A stretch of 64,000 nt of DNA from Bacteroidales bacterium (GTDB lineage Bacteria; Bacteroidota; Bacteroidia; Bacteroidales; Marinilabiliaceae). Each line of letters opens with the position of its first letter. Position 1 is the first letter of the stretch. Where the stretch lies: assembly GCA_015061285.1 (NCBI GenBank), contig SUWW01000005.1, positions 17,072 to 81,071 on the forward strand. The letters are read 5' to 3'. Of this stretch, positions 27,364 to 36,027 are shown piece by piece. Both the position numbers and the translations under genes were made by a program. The notes beneath the pieces were generated by a model that did not search any database, had not been told where the DNA came from, and saw only the letters and a list, made by a program, of their open reading frames with translations.

Positions 27364-28377
27364 ATGGAAGAATCAACAATACTTGGAGAAAGTCCACGAA
27401 TAGGTATGATAGGCAGTGGTAGCTGGGCTACCGCTATTTCGAAAATGTTGTTATGCAACGCCGACCACTTAAATTGGTATGTGCGCGACGACAAAAATAT
27501 CGAAGCTTTTCGCCGAACGGGACACAATCCAAGTTATCTGACGGGAGTAGAGTTCAACGTAAATAAAATTACATTCTCGAGCGACATCAACGAAGTGGTG
27601 CGCAACTCCGATGTGCTGATTATGGCCATACCATCAGCATTTCTAAAGTCGGCATTGAAGAATCTCACCGAATCGCTTAGCAACAAGTATGTAATATCAG
27701 CTATAAAAGGTCTAATCCCCGACGAGAATATGATTGTGGGAAGTTGGCTTAACAAGCGTTGCGGTGTGCCCGTTGAGAACATTGGTGTGATTAGCGGTCC
27801 GTGCCATGCCGAAGAGGTTGCCTTGGAGCGTTTGTCGTATCTGACAATAGCTTGCCAAAATGTGAAACTTGCCCGCGAATATTCAAAACTTATAGCTTGT
27901 CATTTCATAAAGACATCCGTAACCGATGATATTTATGGTACGGAATATTCGGCTGTTATGAAGAATATCATGGCTATAGCAGCAGGCATATTCCACGGAC
28001 TTGGCTACGGCGATAACTTCCAAGCAGTGCTTATATCCAATGCTATTCAAGAGATTAAGCGTTTTGTAGATACCATTCACCCCATCACACGCGACATCAA
28101 ATCGTCGGCCTACCTTGGCGACCTCTTGGTGACATGTTATTCGCAGTTTAGCCGCAACCGCACTTTCGGAGCAATGCTCGGCAAAGGCTATAGCGTAAAA
28201 TCGGCTCAGATGGAGATGCTTATGGTGGCTGAAGGATATTATGCCGTGAAAAGCATTCATGAGATAAATGAAAAGTATCTTGTGTCGATGCCTATTACAG
28301 ATTGCGTATATAATATTATTTACGGCAAAGTGTCGCCCATAATAGAGTGTATGCTGCTTACCGACCAATTACATTAG
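27364..28377 (+). CDS. gpsA: Glycerol-3-phosphate dehydrogenase [NAD(P)+]
   Basis: Reduces dihydroxyacetone phosphate to sn-glycerol-3-phosphate for phospholipid synthesis. The N-terminal nucleotide-binding motif is [17 protein letters not shown] (residues 13-29). The family's NAD-domain motif appears as [12 protein letters not shown] near residue 88, and SAIKGLIPD near 115. The catalytic Lys is in [15 protein letters not shown] near residue 200. The C-terminal helical domain contains [20 protein letters not shown]. At 337 residues the length is normal. It is 19 bp after lysS and 32 bp before pgi. Confidence 0.95.
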   Translation: MEESTILGESPRIGMIGSGSWATAISKMLLCNADHLNWYVRDDKNIEAFRRTGHNPSYLTGVEFNVNKITFSSDINEVVRNSDVLIMAIPSAFLKSALKNLTESLSNKYVISAIKGLIPDENMIVGSWLNKRCGVPVENIGVISGPCHAEEVALERLSYLTIACQNVKLAREYSKLIACHFIKTSVTDDIYGTEYSAVMKNIMAIAAGIFHGLGYGDNFQAVLISNAIQEIKRFVDTIHPITRDIKSSAYLGDLLVTCYSQFSRNRTFGAMLGKGYSVKSAQMEMLMVAEGYYAVKSIHEINEKYLVSMPITDCVYNIIYGKVSPIIECMLLTDQLH

Positions 28378-28409
28378 AAACAACAAACCTTATAAACACA
28401 ATTAGAAAC

Positions 28410-29756
28410 ATGGGAAACATCAAATTAGACCTTAGCCGCGTATATGGCGTGGTTGACAAAAGCAAAGTAGAGGCTTTGAAAGGTGAAGCTGAAGCTGCCA
28501 TCAAGACACTTCATGCAGGAAATGGCGCTGGCAACGATTTCCTCGGCTGGCTCAACTTGCCATCATCCATTACCGATGCTCAATTTGCAGAAATCGAAGC
28601 TGCAGCTAAAGATATGCGCTCGCGCGTTGACTACGTTGTAGTAGCAGGCATTGGCGGTAGCTATCTTGGCGCTCGCGCTGTCATTGAAGGTCTTTCTGAT
28701 ACTTTTGATTACCTACGTAAAGACCGCAAAAATCCTATCATTATATATGCTGGCCATAACATAGGTGAAGATTACCTCGCAGAACTTCTCGACCTCCTCA
28801 AAGACAAGAAATTTGGCGTCGTAGTTATATCTAAATCCGGTACTACCACCGAAACCGCTATTGCTTTCCGTCTACTCAAAGAACTTGTTGAGAAGACCGC
28901 AGGCAAAGAAGAGGCTAAACATCGTATCATCGCCGTTACCGATAAGGCTAAAGGCGCTCTCAAGACTCTCGCAACAAACGAAGGCTACAAGACTTTCGTT
29001 ATTCCTGATAATGTCGGTGGTCGTTTCTCTGTACTTACGCCTGTAGGCCTCGTACCTATCGCTATTGCTGGTTACGACATACGTGCACTTGTGAAAGGTG
29101 CTGCCGATATGGAGAAAGAGACCGCTCTCGACGTTCCTTTCGAGAAAAACCTCTCTATGCAGTATGCTGCAACTCGTAACGCTCTCTACCGCAATGGTAA
29201 GGCTATCGAGATTCTCGTAAACTATCAGCCTAAACTTCACTACTTCACCGAATGGTGGAAACAACTCTATGGCGAAAGCGAAGGCAAAGACGGCAAAGGC
29301 ATCTTCCCTGCTGGCGTTGACTTCTCTACCGACCTTCACTCTATGGGCCAGTGGATTCAGGAAGGCGAGCGCATAATTAGCGAAACCGTTGTTAGCGTTG
29401 AGAATCCTGCTAAGAAACAGGTTATTCCTTCCGATGCCGACAACCTCGATGCTCTTAACTTCCTTGCCGGCAAACGCGTAGACCAAGTGAACAAGATGGC
29501 TGAGCTCGGTACGCTTATCGCTCATACCGATGGTGGCGTACCTAACATCCACGTTAGCGTTCCACAACTCGATGAGTATAACCTCGGTCAGCTTATCTAC
29601 TTCTTCGAGAAAGCTTGTGGTATAAGTGGTTACATGCTTGGTGTGAACCCATTCAACCAGCCAGGTGTTGAGGCATACAAGAAGAACATGTTCGCCCTCC
29701 TCGAGAAACCAGGCTACGAAGAGGCAACCAAAGCAATCAAAGAGCGCTTGAAATAA
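28410..29756 (+). CDS. pgi: Glucose-6-phosphate isomerase
   Basis: Interconverts glucose-6-phosphate and fructose-6-phosphate in glycolysis and gluconeogenesis. Conserved pieces: [19 protein letters not shown] near residue 80, [19 protein letters not shown] near 142, and [19 protein letters not shown] near 205. The C-terminal signature region is [20 protein letters not shown] near 390. The 448-residue product matches the short Gram-positive-like form rather than the 549-residue E. coli form. The start at 28410 ([11 protein letters not shown]) is chosen over an ATG 63 bp upstream that would overlap gpsA. A strong terminator follows. Confidence 0.96.
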   Translation: MGNIKLDLSRVYGVVDKSKVEALKGEAEAAIKTLHAGNGAGNDFLGWLNLPSSITDAQFAEIEAAAKDMRSRVDYVVVAGIGGSYLGARAVIEGLSDTFDYLRKDRKNPIIIYAGHNIGEDYLAELLDLLKDKKFGVVVISKSGTTTETAIAFRLLKELVEKTAGKEEAKHRIIAVTDKAKGALKTLATNEGYKTFVIPDNVGGRFSVLTPVGLVPIAIAGYDIRALVKGAADMEKETALDVPFEKNLSMQYAATRNALYRNGKAIEILVNYQPKLHYFTEWWKQLYGESEGKDGKGIFPAGVDFSTDLHSMGQWIQEGERIISETVVSVENPAKKQVIPSDADNLDALNFLAGKRVDQVNKMAELGTLIAHTDGGVPNIHVSVPQLDEYNLGQLIYFFEKACGISGYMLGVNPFNQPGVEAYKKNMFALLEKPGYEEATKAIKERLK

Positions 29757-29777
29757 ATAGCGACCTTATAAACAATT

Positions 29778-29824
29778 CCAACGGAGGAGATAGACGCAAG
29801 TTTATCTCCTCCGTTGGTTTTTAT
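29778..29824 (+). terminator. Intrinsic terminator of pgi and left hairpin of a flanking pair
   Basis: Perfect 15-bp stem CCAACGGAGGAGATA/TATCTCCTCCGTTGG (29778-29792 with 29803-29817), loop GACGCAAGTT, then TTTTTATAT. The 29-bp core at 29786-29814 recurs identically at 31499-31527, on the far side of the next gene. Confidence 0.93.
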
Positions 29825-29831
29825 ATTTCTA

Positions 29832-29839
29832 TAACTTTG
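29832..29839 (+). promoter_or_regulatory. Promoter -7 box of the ATPase gene
   Basis: TAACTTTG matches TAnnTTTG, 22 bp before the ATG at 29862 and after the pgi terminator, so the ATPase gene has its own promoter inside the hairpin-flanked segment. Confidence 0.55.
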
Positions 29840-29861
29840 CAAAAATCAATGAGCCAACGCT

Positions 29862-31469
29862 ATGCAAAACTTACCAATAGGAATACAGAGTTTCTCTAAG
29901 TTACAAGATGAAGGAGCCCTATATGTAGATAAAACAATGTTTATATATCGTCTTGTGAACGATGCTTCTGTTTACTTCCTCAGCCGTCCGCGACGTTTTG
30001 GTAAGAGTTTGTTGTGTAGTACGTTGAAGGCTTATTTTGAAGGAGATAAAGAGCTTTTCAAAGGTCTTGCAATAGAGAAATTGGAGACCGAATGGCAGAA
30101 ATACCCAGTATTCTATTTCGATTTCAATGGCGAACGATACGACTTGGCAGAGAACTTAGAAAAAGTTCTAAGCAGACACCTTACGCAGTGGGAAGAGATT
30201 TACGGATGTGCCGATCCGAACGAGACTGTTGCTGGGCGTTTCTACAACGTCATAATCAAGGCGCACGAAAAGACTGGCAAGCGCGTAGTTGTTATCGTTG
30301 ATGAATACGACAAACCTTTGCTCGAAACGATGGAGAATCAGGATTTGATAGAGCAAAGTCGTGCCTTGTTCAAAGGGTTCTTTGGCAATTTGAAAAAACT
30401 CGACGAGCATCTCAAATTCGTATTCTTTACGGGTGTTACGAAATTCTCTAAAGTCTCTATCTTCAGTGACTTAAATCAGCTCTACGACATCTCACTCGAT
30501 CCTCGCTACGAAGCTATCTGCGGCATTTCTAAAGATGAACTTACAACTGCGCTCCATGAGCATATCAACGCTATGGCAGAGCACAACAATATCTCATACG
30601 ACAAGTGTGTGGCGTTGCTCAAACAGAATTATGACGGCTATCACTTCTCCGAGAACATGACCGACATATTCAATCCGTTTAGCATACTGAGTGCATTGTC
30701 GTCTAAGAAGTTCGGCTTCTATTGGTTTGCTACGGGCACGCCTACGTTCCTTGTAAGACAGTTAGCGTCCGTTGATAATGAGTTTGATTTCAAGGAGTTA
30801 ATTGATGGCGTTTCGGTGTCGATTGGAGAAATTACCGACTATCGACCAGACAATCCTAATATTATACCACTGCTCTATCAGAGTGGCTATTTGACCATAA
30901 AAGCGTTCGATAAATGGGCTCAAATATACACACTCGCATATCCGAACGAGGAGGTGAAATATGGCATGCTCAACTCTCTTGCGCCAGAAATCACAAGCAG
31001 AGGCGACACGACTATCTCGCTTGTAAAAATGAGAAAGGCGCTCATTTCTAAGGATGTCGACACAATGTTGCTCATCTTGAAATCTGTTTATGCGTCGTTG
31101 CCATACATAAAGCCTATCTATCGTGAAGATATGGATGATGAGGATCGCCAAGATGTGTTGAATAGATATATAGAACGTGATTTTCAGAATGTTATATACG
31201 TCTTCTTTCTCTTGATGGGGCAACCTACATATTCGGAAGTTCAGAACGCTCTTGGTCGTGCTGATTGCATCGTGGAAACCGACAAATATGTATATCTTTT
31301 CGAATTCAAGGTTGAATCATCAGCAGATGAGGCTCTTACGCAAATAAAAATGCATGAGTATGCTTCGCGTTATTCAGCCGATAATCGCGAAGTTATCTGC
31401 GTAGGTGTAAACTTCGGTCGCAAGAAGCGAAACATCACCGAATGGAAGGTAGAGACTTGTAGGAAGTAA
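29862..31469 (+). CDS. AAA-ATPase-like protein with PD-(D/E)XK nuclease-like C-terminus
   Basis: A 535-residue protein of the large Bacteroidetes family pairing an AAA-ATPase-like domain with a PDDEXK_9-type domain. The N-terminus has the typical LPIGIQSFSKLQDEGALYVD and Walker A-like RPRRFGKSLLCSTL near residue 43. VVVIVDEYDKPLL near 145 is the Walker B region. The C-terminus carries GRADCIVETDKYVYLFEFKV near residue 463, in which D...E.K fits the nuclease core. The family is abundant and its function is not established; roles in defence or mobility have been suggested only by context. The gene is bounded by two copies of a 29-bp hairpin core. Confidence 0.85.
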   Translation: MQNLPIGIQSFSKLQDEGALYVDKTMFIYRLVNDASVYFLSRPRRFGKSLLCSTLKAYFEGDKELFKGLAIEKLETEWQKYPVFYFDFNGERYDLAENLEKVLSRHLTQWEEIYGCADPNETVAGRFYNVIIKAHEKTGKRVVVIVDEYDKPLLETMENQDLIEQSRALFKGFFGNLKKLDEHLKFVFFTGVTKFSKVSIFSDLNQLYDISLDPRYEAICGISKDELTTALHEHINAMAEHNNISYDKCVALLKQNYDGYHFSENMTDIFNPFSILSALSSKKFGFYWFATGTPTFLVRQLASVDNEFDFKELIDGVSVSIGEITDYRPDNPNIIPLLYQSGYLTIKAFDKWAQIYTLAYPNEEVKYGMLNSLAPEITSRGDTTISLVKMRKALISKDVDTMLLILKSVYASLPYIKPIYREDMDDEDRQDVLNRYIERDFQNVIYVFFLLMGQPTYSEVQNALGRADCIVETDKYVYLFEFKVESSADEALTQIKMHEYASRYSADNREVICVGVNFGRKKRNITEWKVETCRK

Positions 31470-31493
31470 ATACTCTGTCTAAAGTCAATAATC

Positions 31494-31530
31494 TTGAAGG
31501 AGATAGACGCAAGTTTATCTCCTCCGTCTG
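31494..31530 (+). repeat. Right hairpin copy after the ATPase gene
   Basis: 31499-31527 is identical to 29786-29814 (29 of 29 bases), in the same orientation. The stem here is GGAGATA/TATCTCC with the same loop; outside the core the flanks differ, so the outer stem is lost. Only a weak T-run follows (TGTGTTTATT). It may act as a terminator for the ATPase gene or mark the end of an inserted unit. Confidence 0.85.
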
Positions 31531-31650
31531 TGTTTATTACAGAAGGCCTTAACCTCGCGCGCCAAGGACGCAATCTGCGCCGCTAAATTTCAACTATGTA
31601 TAATGTGGAAATTGCTAATTTTGAGCGTTTACAACAAAAATCATAAAGTT

Positions 31651-31884
31651 ATGGCTACAATCATACTACAAGTGCCCAACGAAAATCTTGCCGACAAAGT
31701 GAAGCAGGCTTGCGAAATGCTTGTGGGCGTCACTTCTGTGAAAATACAAAAAGAGAATTGTGTGTCCCCTAAATACGATATAACCAAAACTAAGGGGTTC
31801 AAAGAAGCAATGGACGACGTTGCTCAAGGTAGAGTTTATCATGCAGAAAGCGTAGACGATTTATTCAATAAAATCCTTGGTTGA
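31651..31884 (+). CDS. Antitoxin-like protein of a type II toxin-antitoxin pair
   Basis: A 77-residue protein, MATIILQVPNENLADKVKQA at the N-terminus, with GFKEAMDDVAQGRVYHAESV near the C-terminus. This layout (short beta strand plus helices, then a toxin-wrapping tail) matches the small antitoxins found before YafQ/RelE-type toxins in Bacteroidales. The start at 31651 is preferred over an ATG 48 bp upstream that adds an unrelated sequence. Its stop codon is two bases before the remnant of the toxin gene, so the partner is broken and the antitoxin appears solitary. Confidence 0.75.
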   Translation: MATIILQVPNENLADKVKQACEMLVGVTSVKIQKENCVSPKYDITKTKGFKEAMDDVAQGRVYHAESVDDLFNKILG

Positions 31885-31886
31885 AT

Positions 31887-32158
31887 ATGTAAACCATCGA
31901 TTATACTAAACGATTCGAAAAGGACTTGAAGCGTTGTCAAAAGCGCGGCTTGAATATTCAACTTATTCGAGAAGTCATACAAATCCTTGCTGATACAGGT
32001 TGTTTGCCCACAAAATACCACCCACATAAATTATCCGGGAATTATCAAGGGCATGGGAGTGTCACATTCAGCCAGATTGGCTAATGACGTGGGCTCAGAA
32101 CGACACGCACCTTACACTACTCTTCTTGTAAACAGGTACACATTCGGATATTTTCTAA
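31887..32158 (+). pseudogene. Decayed YafQ/RelE-family toxin
   Basis: Translated with frame changes, this reads like a YafQ toxin: TIDYTKRFEKDLKRCQKRGL, IQLIREVIQILADTGCLPTK, YHPHKLSGNYQGH, then in another frame WECHIQPDWLMTWAQNDTHL, and finally a THSDIF-like end. Codon 2 is TAA directly after the ATG at 31887. A one-base loss near 32047 breaks the frame at GGGCATGGGAG, and two further length changes near 32122 and 32131 disrupt the end. It is therefore inactive as written. The gene order antitoxin-toxin and close spacing are as in intact modules. Confidence 0.82.
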
Positions 32159-32166
32159 CTATTTCG

Positions 32167-32194
32167 TTGTTTAGTGACAAACGCGATAACTTTG
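32167..32194 (+). promoter_or_regulatory. Promoter of the aldolase-like gene
   Basis: TAACTTTG (32187-32194) matches the -7 consensus and a TTG lies 17 bp upstream at 32167-32169, close to the usual -33 position. The remaining gap to the gene start at 32331 holds no visible ORF or hairpin. Confidence 0.5.
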
Positions 32195-32330
32195 CACTAA
32201 CCATATGCAGAGCATACTGCATTTTCCTATCCCATAAATTTCAGTATTCCACGTAGGATTTTGATTTCCACGGCTGAACAAAAAGCTATATTTTCACTGA
32301 GCATAAATTTTGACATAATTTCACATAAGT

Positions 32331-33308
32331 ATGAAAGATATTTCAGCAATAATGGGCTATCGTGATAGTATCCGCGTCGTCGATGCTACAATGCGCGACG
32401 GCGGTTTGGTTAACAACTTTGCTTTCTCTGATGAATTTGTAAAAGATCTCTATAAAGCCAACATTGCAGCTGGCGTAGACTATATGGAGATTGGCTACAA
32501 GGCCTCTAAAAAGCTCTTCAAAGAGAGCGATTTCGGTAAGTGGAAATTCAGCGATGACGACACCATCATAAAGGTGATTGGCGAGAATAACGAGAAAAAG
32601 GTAAAACTTGCTGCTATGGCCGACGTTGGTCGATGCGACTTCAAAGAGGATATTCACGACCGTGCCAACAGTCCGCTCGACCTTATCCGCGTGGCATGCT
32701 ACGTACACCAAATTCCAGGTGCAATAGAGATGATTGAAGACGCCAAAAACAAAGGCTACGAGGTGAGCTGCAACATTATGGCCATCTCTACCGCTCAAGA
32801 GGGCGACATCCGCACTGCGCTCGACATGATTTGCCAATCGCCTGTCGATTGCGTATATATAGTTGATAGCTACGGCTCTATCTATCCTGAGCAGATGGCT
32901 CGCATTGCCGATTTGTATATGAACTTTGCCACTAAATACAACAAGAAACTCGGTATTCACGCCCACAACAACCAGCAACTTGCGTTTGCTAATACTATCG
33001 AAGCTGTTGGCGATGGCGTAGATTGGCTCGATGCTACCTATGGCGGCATGGGTCGTGGCGCTGGCAACTGCTACATTGAGAGCCTTATTGGTTTCTTGCG
33101 CAATCCTAAGTACAGCTTGCCTCCAGTTTTGAATTTCCTCGAGAAGCACATTCAGAAACTCAAGCAGCAAGGCGTTGTTTGGGGCTACGACACTCAATAC
33201 CTTATCACTGGTGTGATGAACCAGCACCCACGTTCGGCTATTGCATTCACCGCCGACAAACGCCAAGATTTCGGCAAATTCTACGACGAAATTTGCGCTC
33301 AGGAATAA
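32331..33308 (+). CDS. DRE-TIM metallolyase, aldolase-like
   Basis: A 325-residue protein of the HMGL-like/DRE-TIM family, which includes isopropylmalate synthase, homocitrate synthase and 4-hydroxy-2-oxovalerate aldolase. The metal and substrate motif is VVDATMRDGGLVNNF near residue 17 (DATMRDGG in place of the canonical DTTLRDG). Metal-binding His are in LGIHAHNNQQLAFANTIEA near 205, followed by LDATYGGMGRGAGNCYIE. It lacks the C-terminal regulatory domains of LeuA. Bacteroidetes homologues are called 'aldolase catalytic domain-containing protein'; the substrate is unknown. It is a single gene with its own promoter and terminator. Confidence 0.83.
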   Translation: MKDISAIMGYRDSIRVVDATMRDGGLVNNFAFSDEFVKDLYKANIAAGVDYMEIGYKASKKLFKESDFGKWKFSDDDTIIKVIGENNEKKVKLAAMADVGRCDFKEDIHDRANSPLDLIRVACYVHQIPGAIEMIEDAKNKGYEVSCNIMAISTAQEGDIRTALDMICQSPVDCVYIVDSYGSIYPEQMARIADLYMNFATKYNKKLGIHAHNNQQLAFANTIEAVGDGVDWLDATYGGMGRGAGNCYIESLIGFLRNPKYSLPPVLNFLEKHIQKLKQQGVVWGYDTQYLITGVMNQHPRSAIAFTADKRQDFGKFYDEICAQE

Positions 33309-33340
33309 AATTTCGACTACTACTTATAGTCGTTTGCATA

Positions 33341-33382
33341 AAGCTTCTCATAGATACAAACCTCTGTGAGAGGCTTTTTTTC
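33341..33382 (+). terminator. Intrinsic terminator after the aldolase-like gene
   Basis: Stem AAGCTTCTCA/TGAGAGGCTT (33341-33350 with 33367-33376, one G-T pair), followed by seven T residues. It may work in both directions because the next gene converges on it. Confidence 0.88.
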
Positions 33383-33383
33383 G

Positions 33384-34562
33384 TTAGTATACACGTTTTG
33401 CGCGAGAGAAGCCAAGTCCAATTGTTATGTCTATACCATGCGCAATGCCATTGTAGGTGCCGCTTTGCATGTGGAAAGACGTTGGGGTGATTGCATAACG
33501 AATACCCAACTGATAATAGTAATAATTGAGTTTCCCTTGGTAATTCTGACTAAATGCATACCATTCATGACCTAATTCCACGGCAACACCAGGTTTCCAG
33601 ACGGCATCAGCCTCGAAATCTATACGCTCTTTTTCTGGCAGATTGTCAGTAAAATCAGACGATTGCATACCTCCCGATGGCAATAAATACCATTTGGACG
33701 ATAGCGGAATTTTATAACCTAAATACAACTGATAGTTCGCGCTCATGTAATTTGTTTTCTTGGGCATCTCTATGCCATGGTTGACAAGCTCTATCTGCGT
33801 ATCACTAATCCCCAAATTGAAGGCAGCCAGAAATACAAATCGTTGATATGTCATAAAGAACTGCATACCGAAATTGCCACACACCTTATCAATATCACCC
33901 AACGAACTTGTTGAAATTCTCGGTCCTGCAAGCAAACCAAAATAGAAACCAAATTTCTGATATGGCTCATATTTATAGCGCATATAGGTACGCGTGAAGG
34001 TTTCGAGCGATTTTTCGGGCGCGGTGGATAGATATTCGTCGCAAAGGTCGTTTATGGCATTGCGGTCGCTTGAGGTTATATAGTTTATGTATAAAATTAA
34101 GAAGCGTTTGTCGGCCTCGCTAATCGTGTTGTTTGTTGATATAGAGTTTTTTATGTCGACGCCATGCTCGTAGACATAGCTCATCGCGCTATAGAAGAAG
34201 TTGTCGAACCGATGTTGTCTTTTGCCACGGCTTTCGGCATAATAGGTAGAATCGTTGGTGGTTTTTATGTTGGATAGCAAGTCGTTATAAAGACCATTTA
34301 TAAGATACAACAAGCGATATTCGTCGAGCGAAAAAGCAATGTTGCTGCCGGTTTCGAGCGTTGTTTGGGCGTAGGTGAGCAGTTCGCGCACAGCGGTAGT
34401 GTCGTGTCTGTCCAGAGTACTCTCGTAGACGAGGTTTCGGCATTTCTGAATTTTGTCGGTAAAAGTCTCGCGCTGCATAATTTCAGGCTCACTGTTTTGA
34501 GCTGAGGCGCAAAGCGATGCAATAAATGCAGCGGCAGTAACAATAGAACGTAAAGCTTTCAT
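33384..34562 (-). CDS. Exported protein of unknown function, possible outer-membrane barrel
   Basis: I do not recognise this 392-residue protein. It has a clean signal peptide (AFIASLCASAQ). Residues about 25-200 are helical, with LLYLINGLYNDLLSN and DEYLSTAPEKSLETFTRTY. From about residue 210 the sequence becomes an alternating beta pattern rich in Gly, Tyr and Phe (FGFYFGLLAGPRI, NYQLYLGYKIPLSSKWYLLP, YYYQLGIRYA, ITIGLGFSR), as in small outer-membrane beta barrels. It is separated from neighbours on both sides by a terminator and a hairpin repeat, so its context gives no clue. Confidence 0.75.
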   Translation of the reverse strand: MKALRSIVTAAAFIASLCASAQNSEPEIMQRETFTDKIQKCRNLVYESTLDRHDTTAVRELLTYAQTTLETGSNIAFSLDEYRLLYLINGLYNDLLSNIKTTNDSTYYAESRGKRQHRFDNFFYSAMSYVYEHGVDIKNSISTNNTISEADKRFLILYINYITSSDRNAINDLCDEYLSTAPEKSLETFTRTYMRYKYEPYQKFGFYFGLLAGPRISTSSLGDIDKVCGNFGMQFFMTYQRFVFLAAFNLGISDTQIELVNHGIEMPKKTNYMSANYQLYLGYKIPLSSKWYLLPSGGMQSSDFTDNLPEKERIDFEADAVWKPGVAVELGHEWYAFSQNYQGKLNYYYYQLGIRYAITPTSFHMQSGTYNGIAHGIDITIGLGFSRAKRVY

Positions 34563-34616
34563 AATAAATAGTCTGCTAAGGATTTTCTGCTTGTAAATTT
34601 ATACACTTTTCCGCTC

Positions 34617-34661
34617 TACTGACGAAAATGAGTAAAAATATCAAATTTTGTCAGTAGGGAA
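34617..34661. repeat. Hairpin repeat, copy A
   Basis: CTACTGACGAAAAT...ATTTTGTCAGTAG forms a stem with one bulged base. Beyond it comes GGGAATTTT, which reaches the stop codon of the minus-strand ATPase gene. Copies B (35893-35942) and C (36028-36078) share the arms CTGACGAAAAT and ATCAAATTT(C/T)GTCAGTA in the same orientation. Confidence 0.85.
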
Positions 34662-34663
34662 TT

Positions 34664-35878
34664 TTAGCCTTGGGCGGTTCCCAATAGCCATTCAATCACA
34701 TTGCGCTTCTGTATGCCATCGATTGTGGTATTGTCGAAGTCGGTTGTGAGAAGATATTTGGGATAAGTATCACGAATACGGCGCAGCGACGAAAGTTCTC
34801 GGCTAAGTGTTTTTTCGTCATTAGCGGTGTAGGCCACTTGATAGTATTCGCGCTGCCCATCGTATTTCTGAACCACAAAATCCACTTCTCCGTTATCTAT
34901 TCTGCCAGCAAACACCTCTCCACCACGAGCCAAGAGTTCGAGGTAGACCACATTTTCAAGTTTATGACCTAAGTCGGCATCAAGAGCATTCGATTGCATA
35001 ATATTTTTCAGTCCCAAATCGACTACATAATATTTATAATTACTCTGTAACAGGCGTTTACCTTTTATATTATAAAGCCGCACGGGATACAACAAGTACG
35101 ACTCCGTAAAAAATTGCAGATACTTTTGCACAGTGTTGTGCGACAGCTTTTCTGTAGTTACGCGGCGAAGCTCTTCTGTGATATTATTCGGCGAAACAAC
35201 ACTGCCTATGGAGTCGAACAAGAACGACAAGACTTGCCGAAGCGTGTCGTACTTACGCAAGTTGTTACGTTTCACAATATCCTTCACCACAATTGTTTCA
35301 TATAGCGATTTCAGATATTCGTTTACCATTTCGGGTGCAGCGATCGACAATCTAACTGCCTCAGGGAAAGACGAACTATTCATATACTGACGAAACAATC
35401 GGTCTGGATTCGTATTCCCCTCAAAAGAATCTACATACTCCGAAAACGAGAAAGGGCGCAAGTTTAGCGCTATATATCGTCCAGAGAGCAATGTGCCTAA
35501 TTCGCTTGAAAGCAGATAAGCGTTGGATCCCGTCACATACAAATCGACATTGGGCTTCACAAATAGCGCATCCACAAGTTTCTCAAATTGCGGTACTGTC
35601 TGCACCTCATCAAGGAAGACATAACATTTCTGTCCGTCAGGAAACCGAGATGCGATGACGTCGTAGACCTCTTGCCAATTTGCAAAACTGCTATTTTCGC
35701 GCTCCTCAAAATTGAGCGACACTATCTGATCGTCTTGCACGCCAGCGGTTTTTAGCCACTGCTGAAACATTAGCATAAGCGTTGATTTGCCACAACGACG
35801 TATGCCAGTGATGACTTTTATGATATGCTGGTCGCGCAAAGCTATGAGCTTCGACAAATACTTTTCTCGTTCTATCAT
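34664..35878 (-). CDS. AAA_14/DUF4143 ATPase
   Basis: A 404-residue protein with an N-terminal AAA ATPase domain and a C-terminal DUF4143 domain. Walker A is ITGIRRCGKSTLMLMF near residue 20 and Walker B CYVFLDEVQTVPQF near 87; DLYVTGSNAYLLSSELGTLL follows. The middle resembles a winged helix (ITEELRRVTTEKLSHNTVQK). The end shows a PD-(D/E)XK-like core: HKLENVVYLELLARGGEVFA then GEVDFVVQKYDG and YYQVAYT. The family is very common in Bacteroidetes and archaea and its role is unknown. The gene sits between hairpin copies A and B, the stop codon touching the repeat edge. Confidence 0.88.
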   Translation of the reverse strand: MIEREKYLSKLIALRDQHIIKVITGIRRCGKSTLMLMFQQWLKTAGVQDDQIVSLNFEERENSSFANWQEVYDVIASRFPDGQKCYVFLDEVQTVPQFEKLVDALFVKPNVDLYVTGSNAYLLSSELGTLLSGRYIALNLRPFSFSEYVDSFEGNTNPDRLFRQYMNSSSFPEAVRLSIAAPEMVNEYLKSLYETIVVKDIVKRNNLRKYDTLRQVLSFLFDSIGSVVSPNNITEELRRVTTEKLSHNTVQKYLQFFTESYLLYPVRLYNIKGKRLLQSNYKYYVVDLGLKNIMQSNALDADLGHKLENVVYLELLARGGEVFAGRIDNGEVDFVVQKYDGQREYYQVAYTANDEKTLSRELSSLRRIRDTYPKYLLTTDFDNTTIDGIQKRNVIEWLLGTAQG

Positions 35879-35892
35879 ATCTCACACGTTTT

Positions 35893-35942
35893 ATACTGAC
35901 GAAAATACACAAATTTATCAAATTTCGTCAGTAGGGAATTTT
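35893..35942. repeat. Hairpin repeat, copy B
   Basis: ACTGACGAAA (35895-35904) pairs with TTTCGTCAGT (35923-35932) around a 18-base AT-rich loop; then AGGGAATTTTTA, as in copy A. It lies 15 bp upstream of the ATPase start codon, so it occupies the promoter or leader region of that gene. Confidence 0.85.
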
Positions 35943-36027
35943 TATAGCATGTATTTATATTCGACTTAACAGTCTTGAAAGCCGCGTAATTACTTAGAAT
36001 ACAAGCAATGAATAATCAAATTATTTT

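Noticed and set aside
29862-31469. Transposase
   Set aside because: The gene is flanked by repeats, but the protein has AAA and PD-(D/E)XK-type motifs and none of the DDE, HUH or recombinase signatures; the repeats are direct, not terminal inverted.
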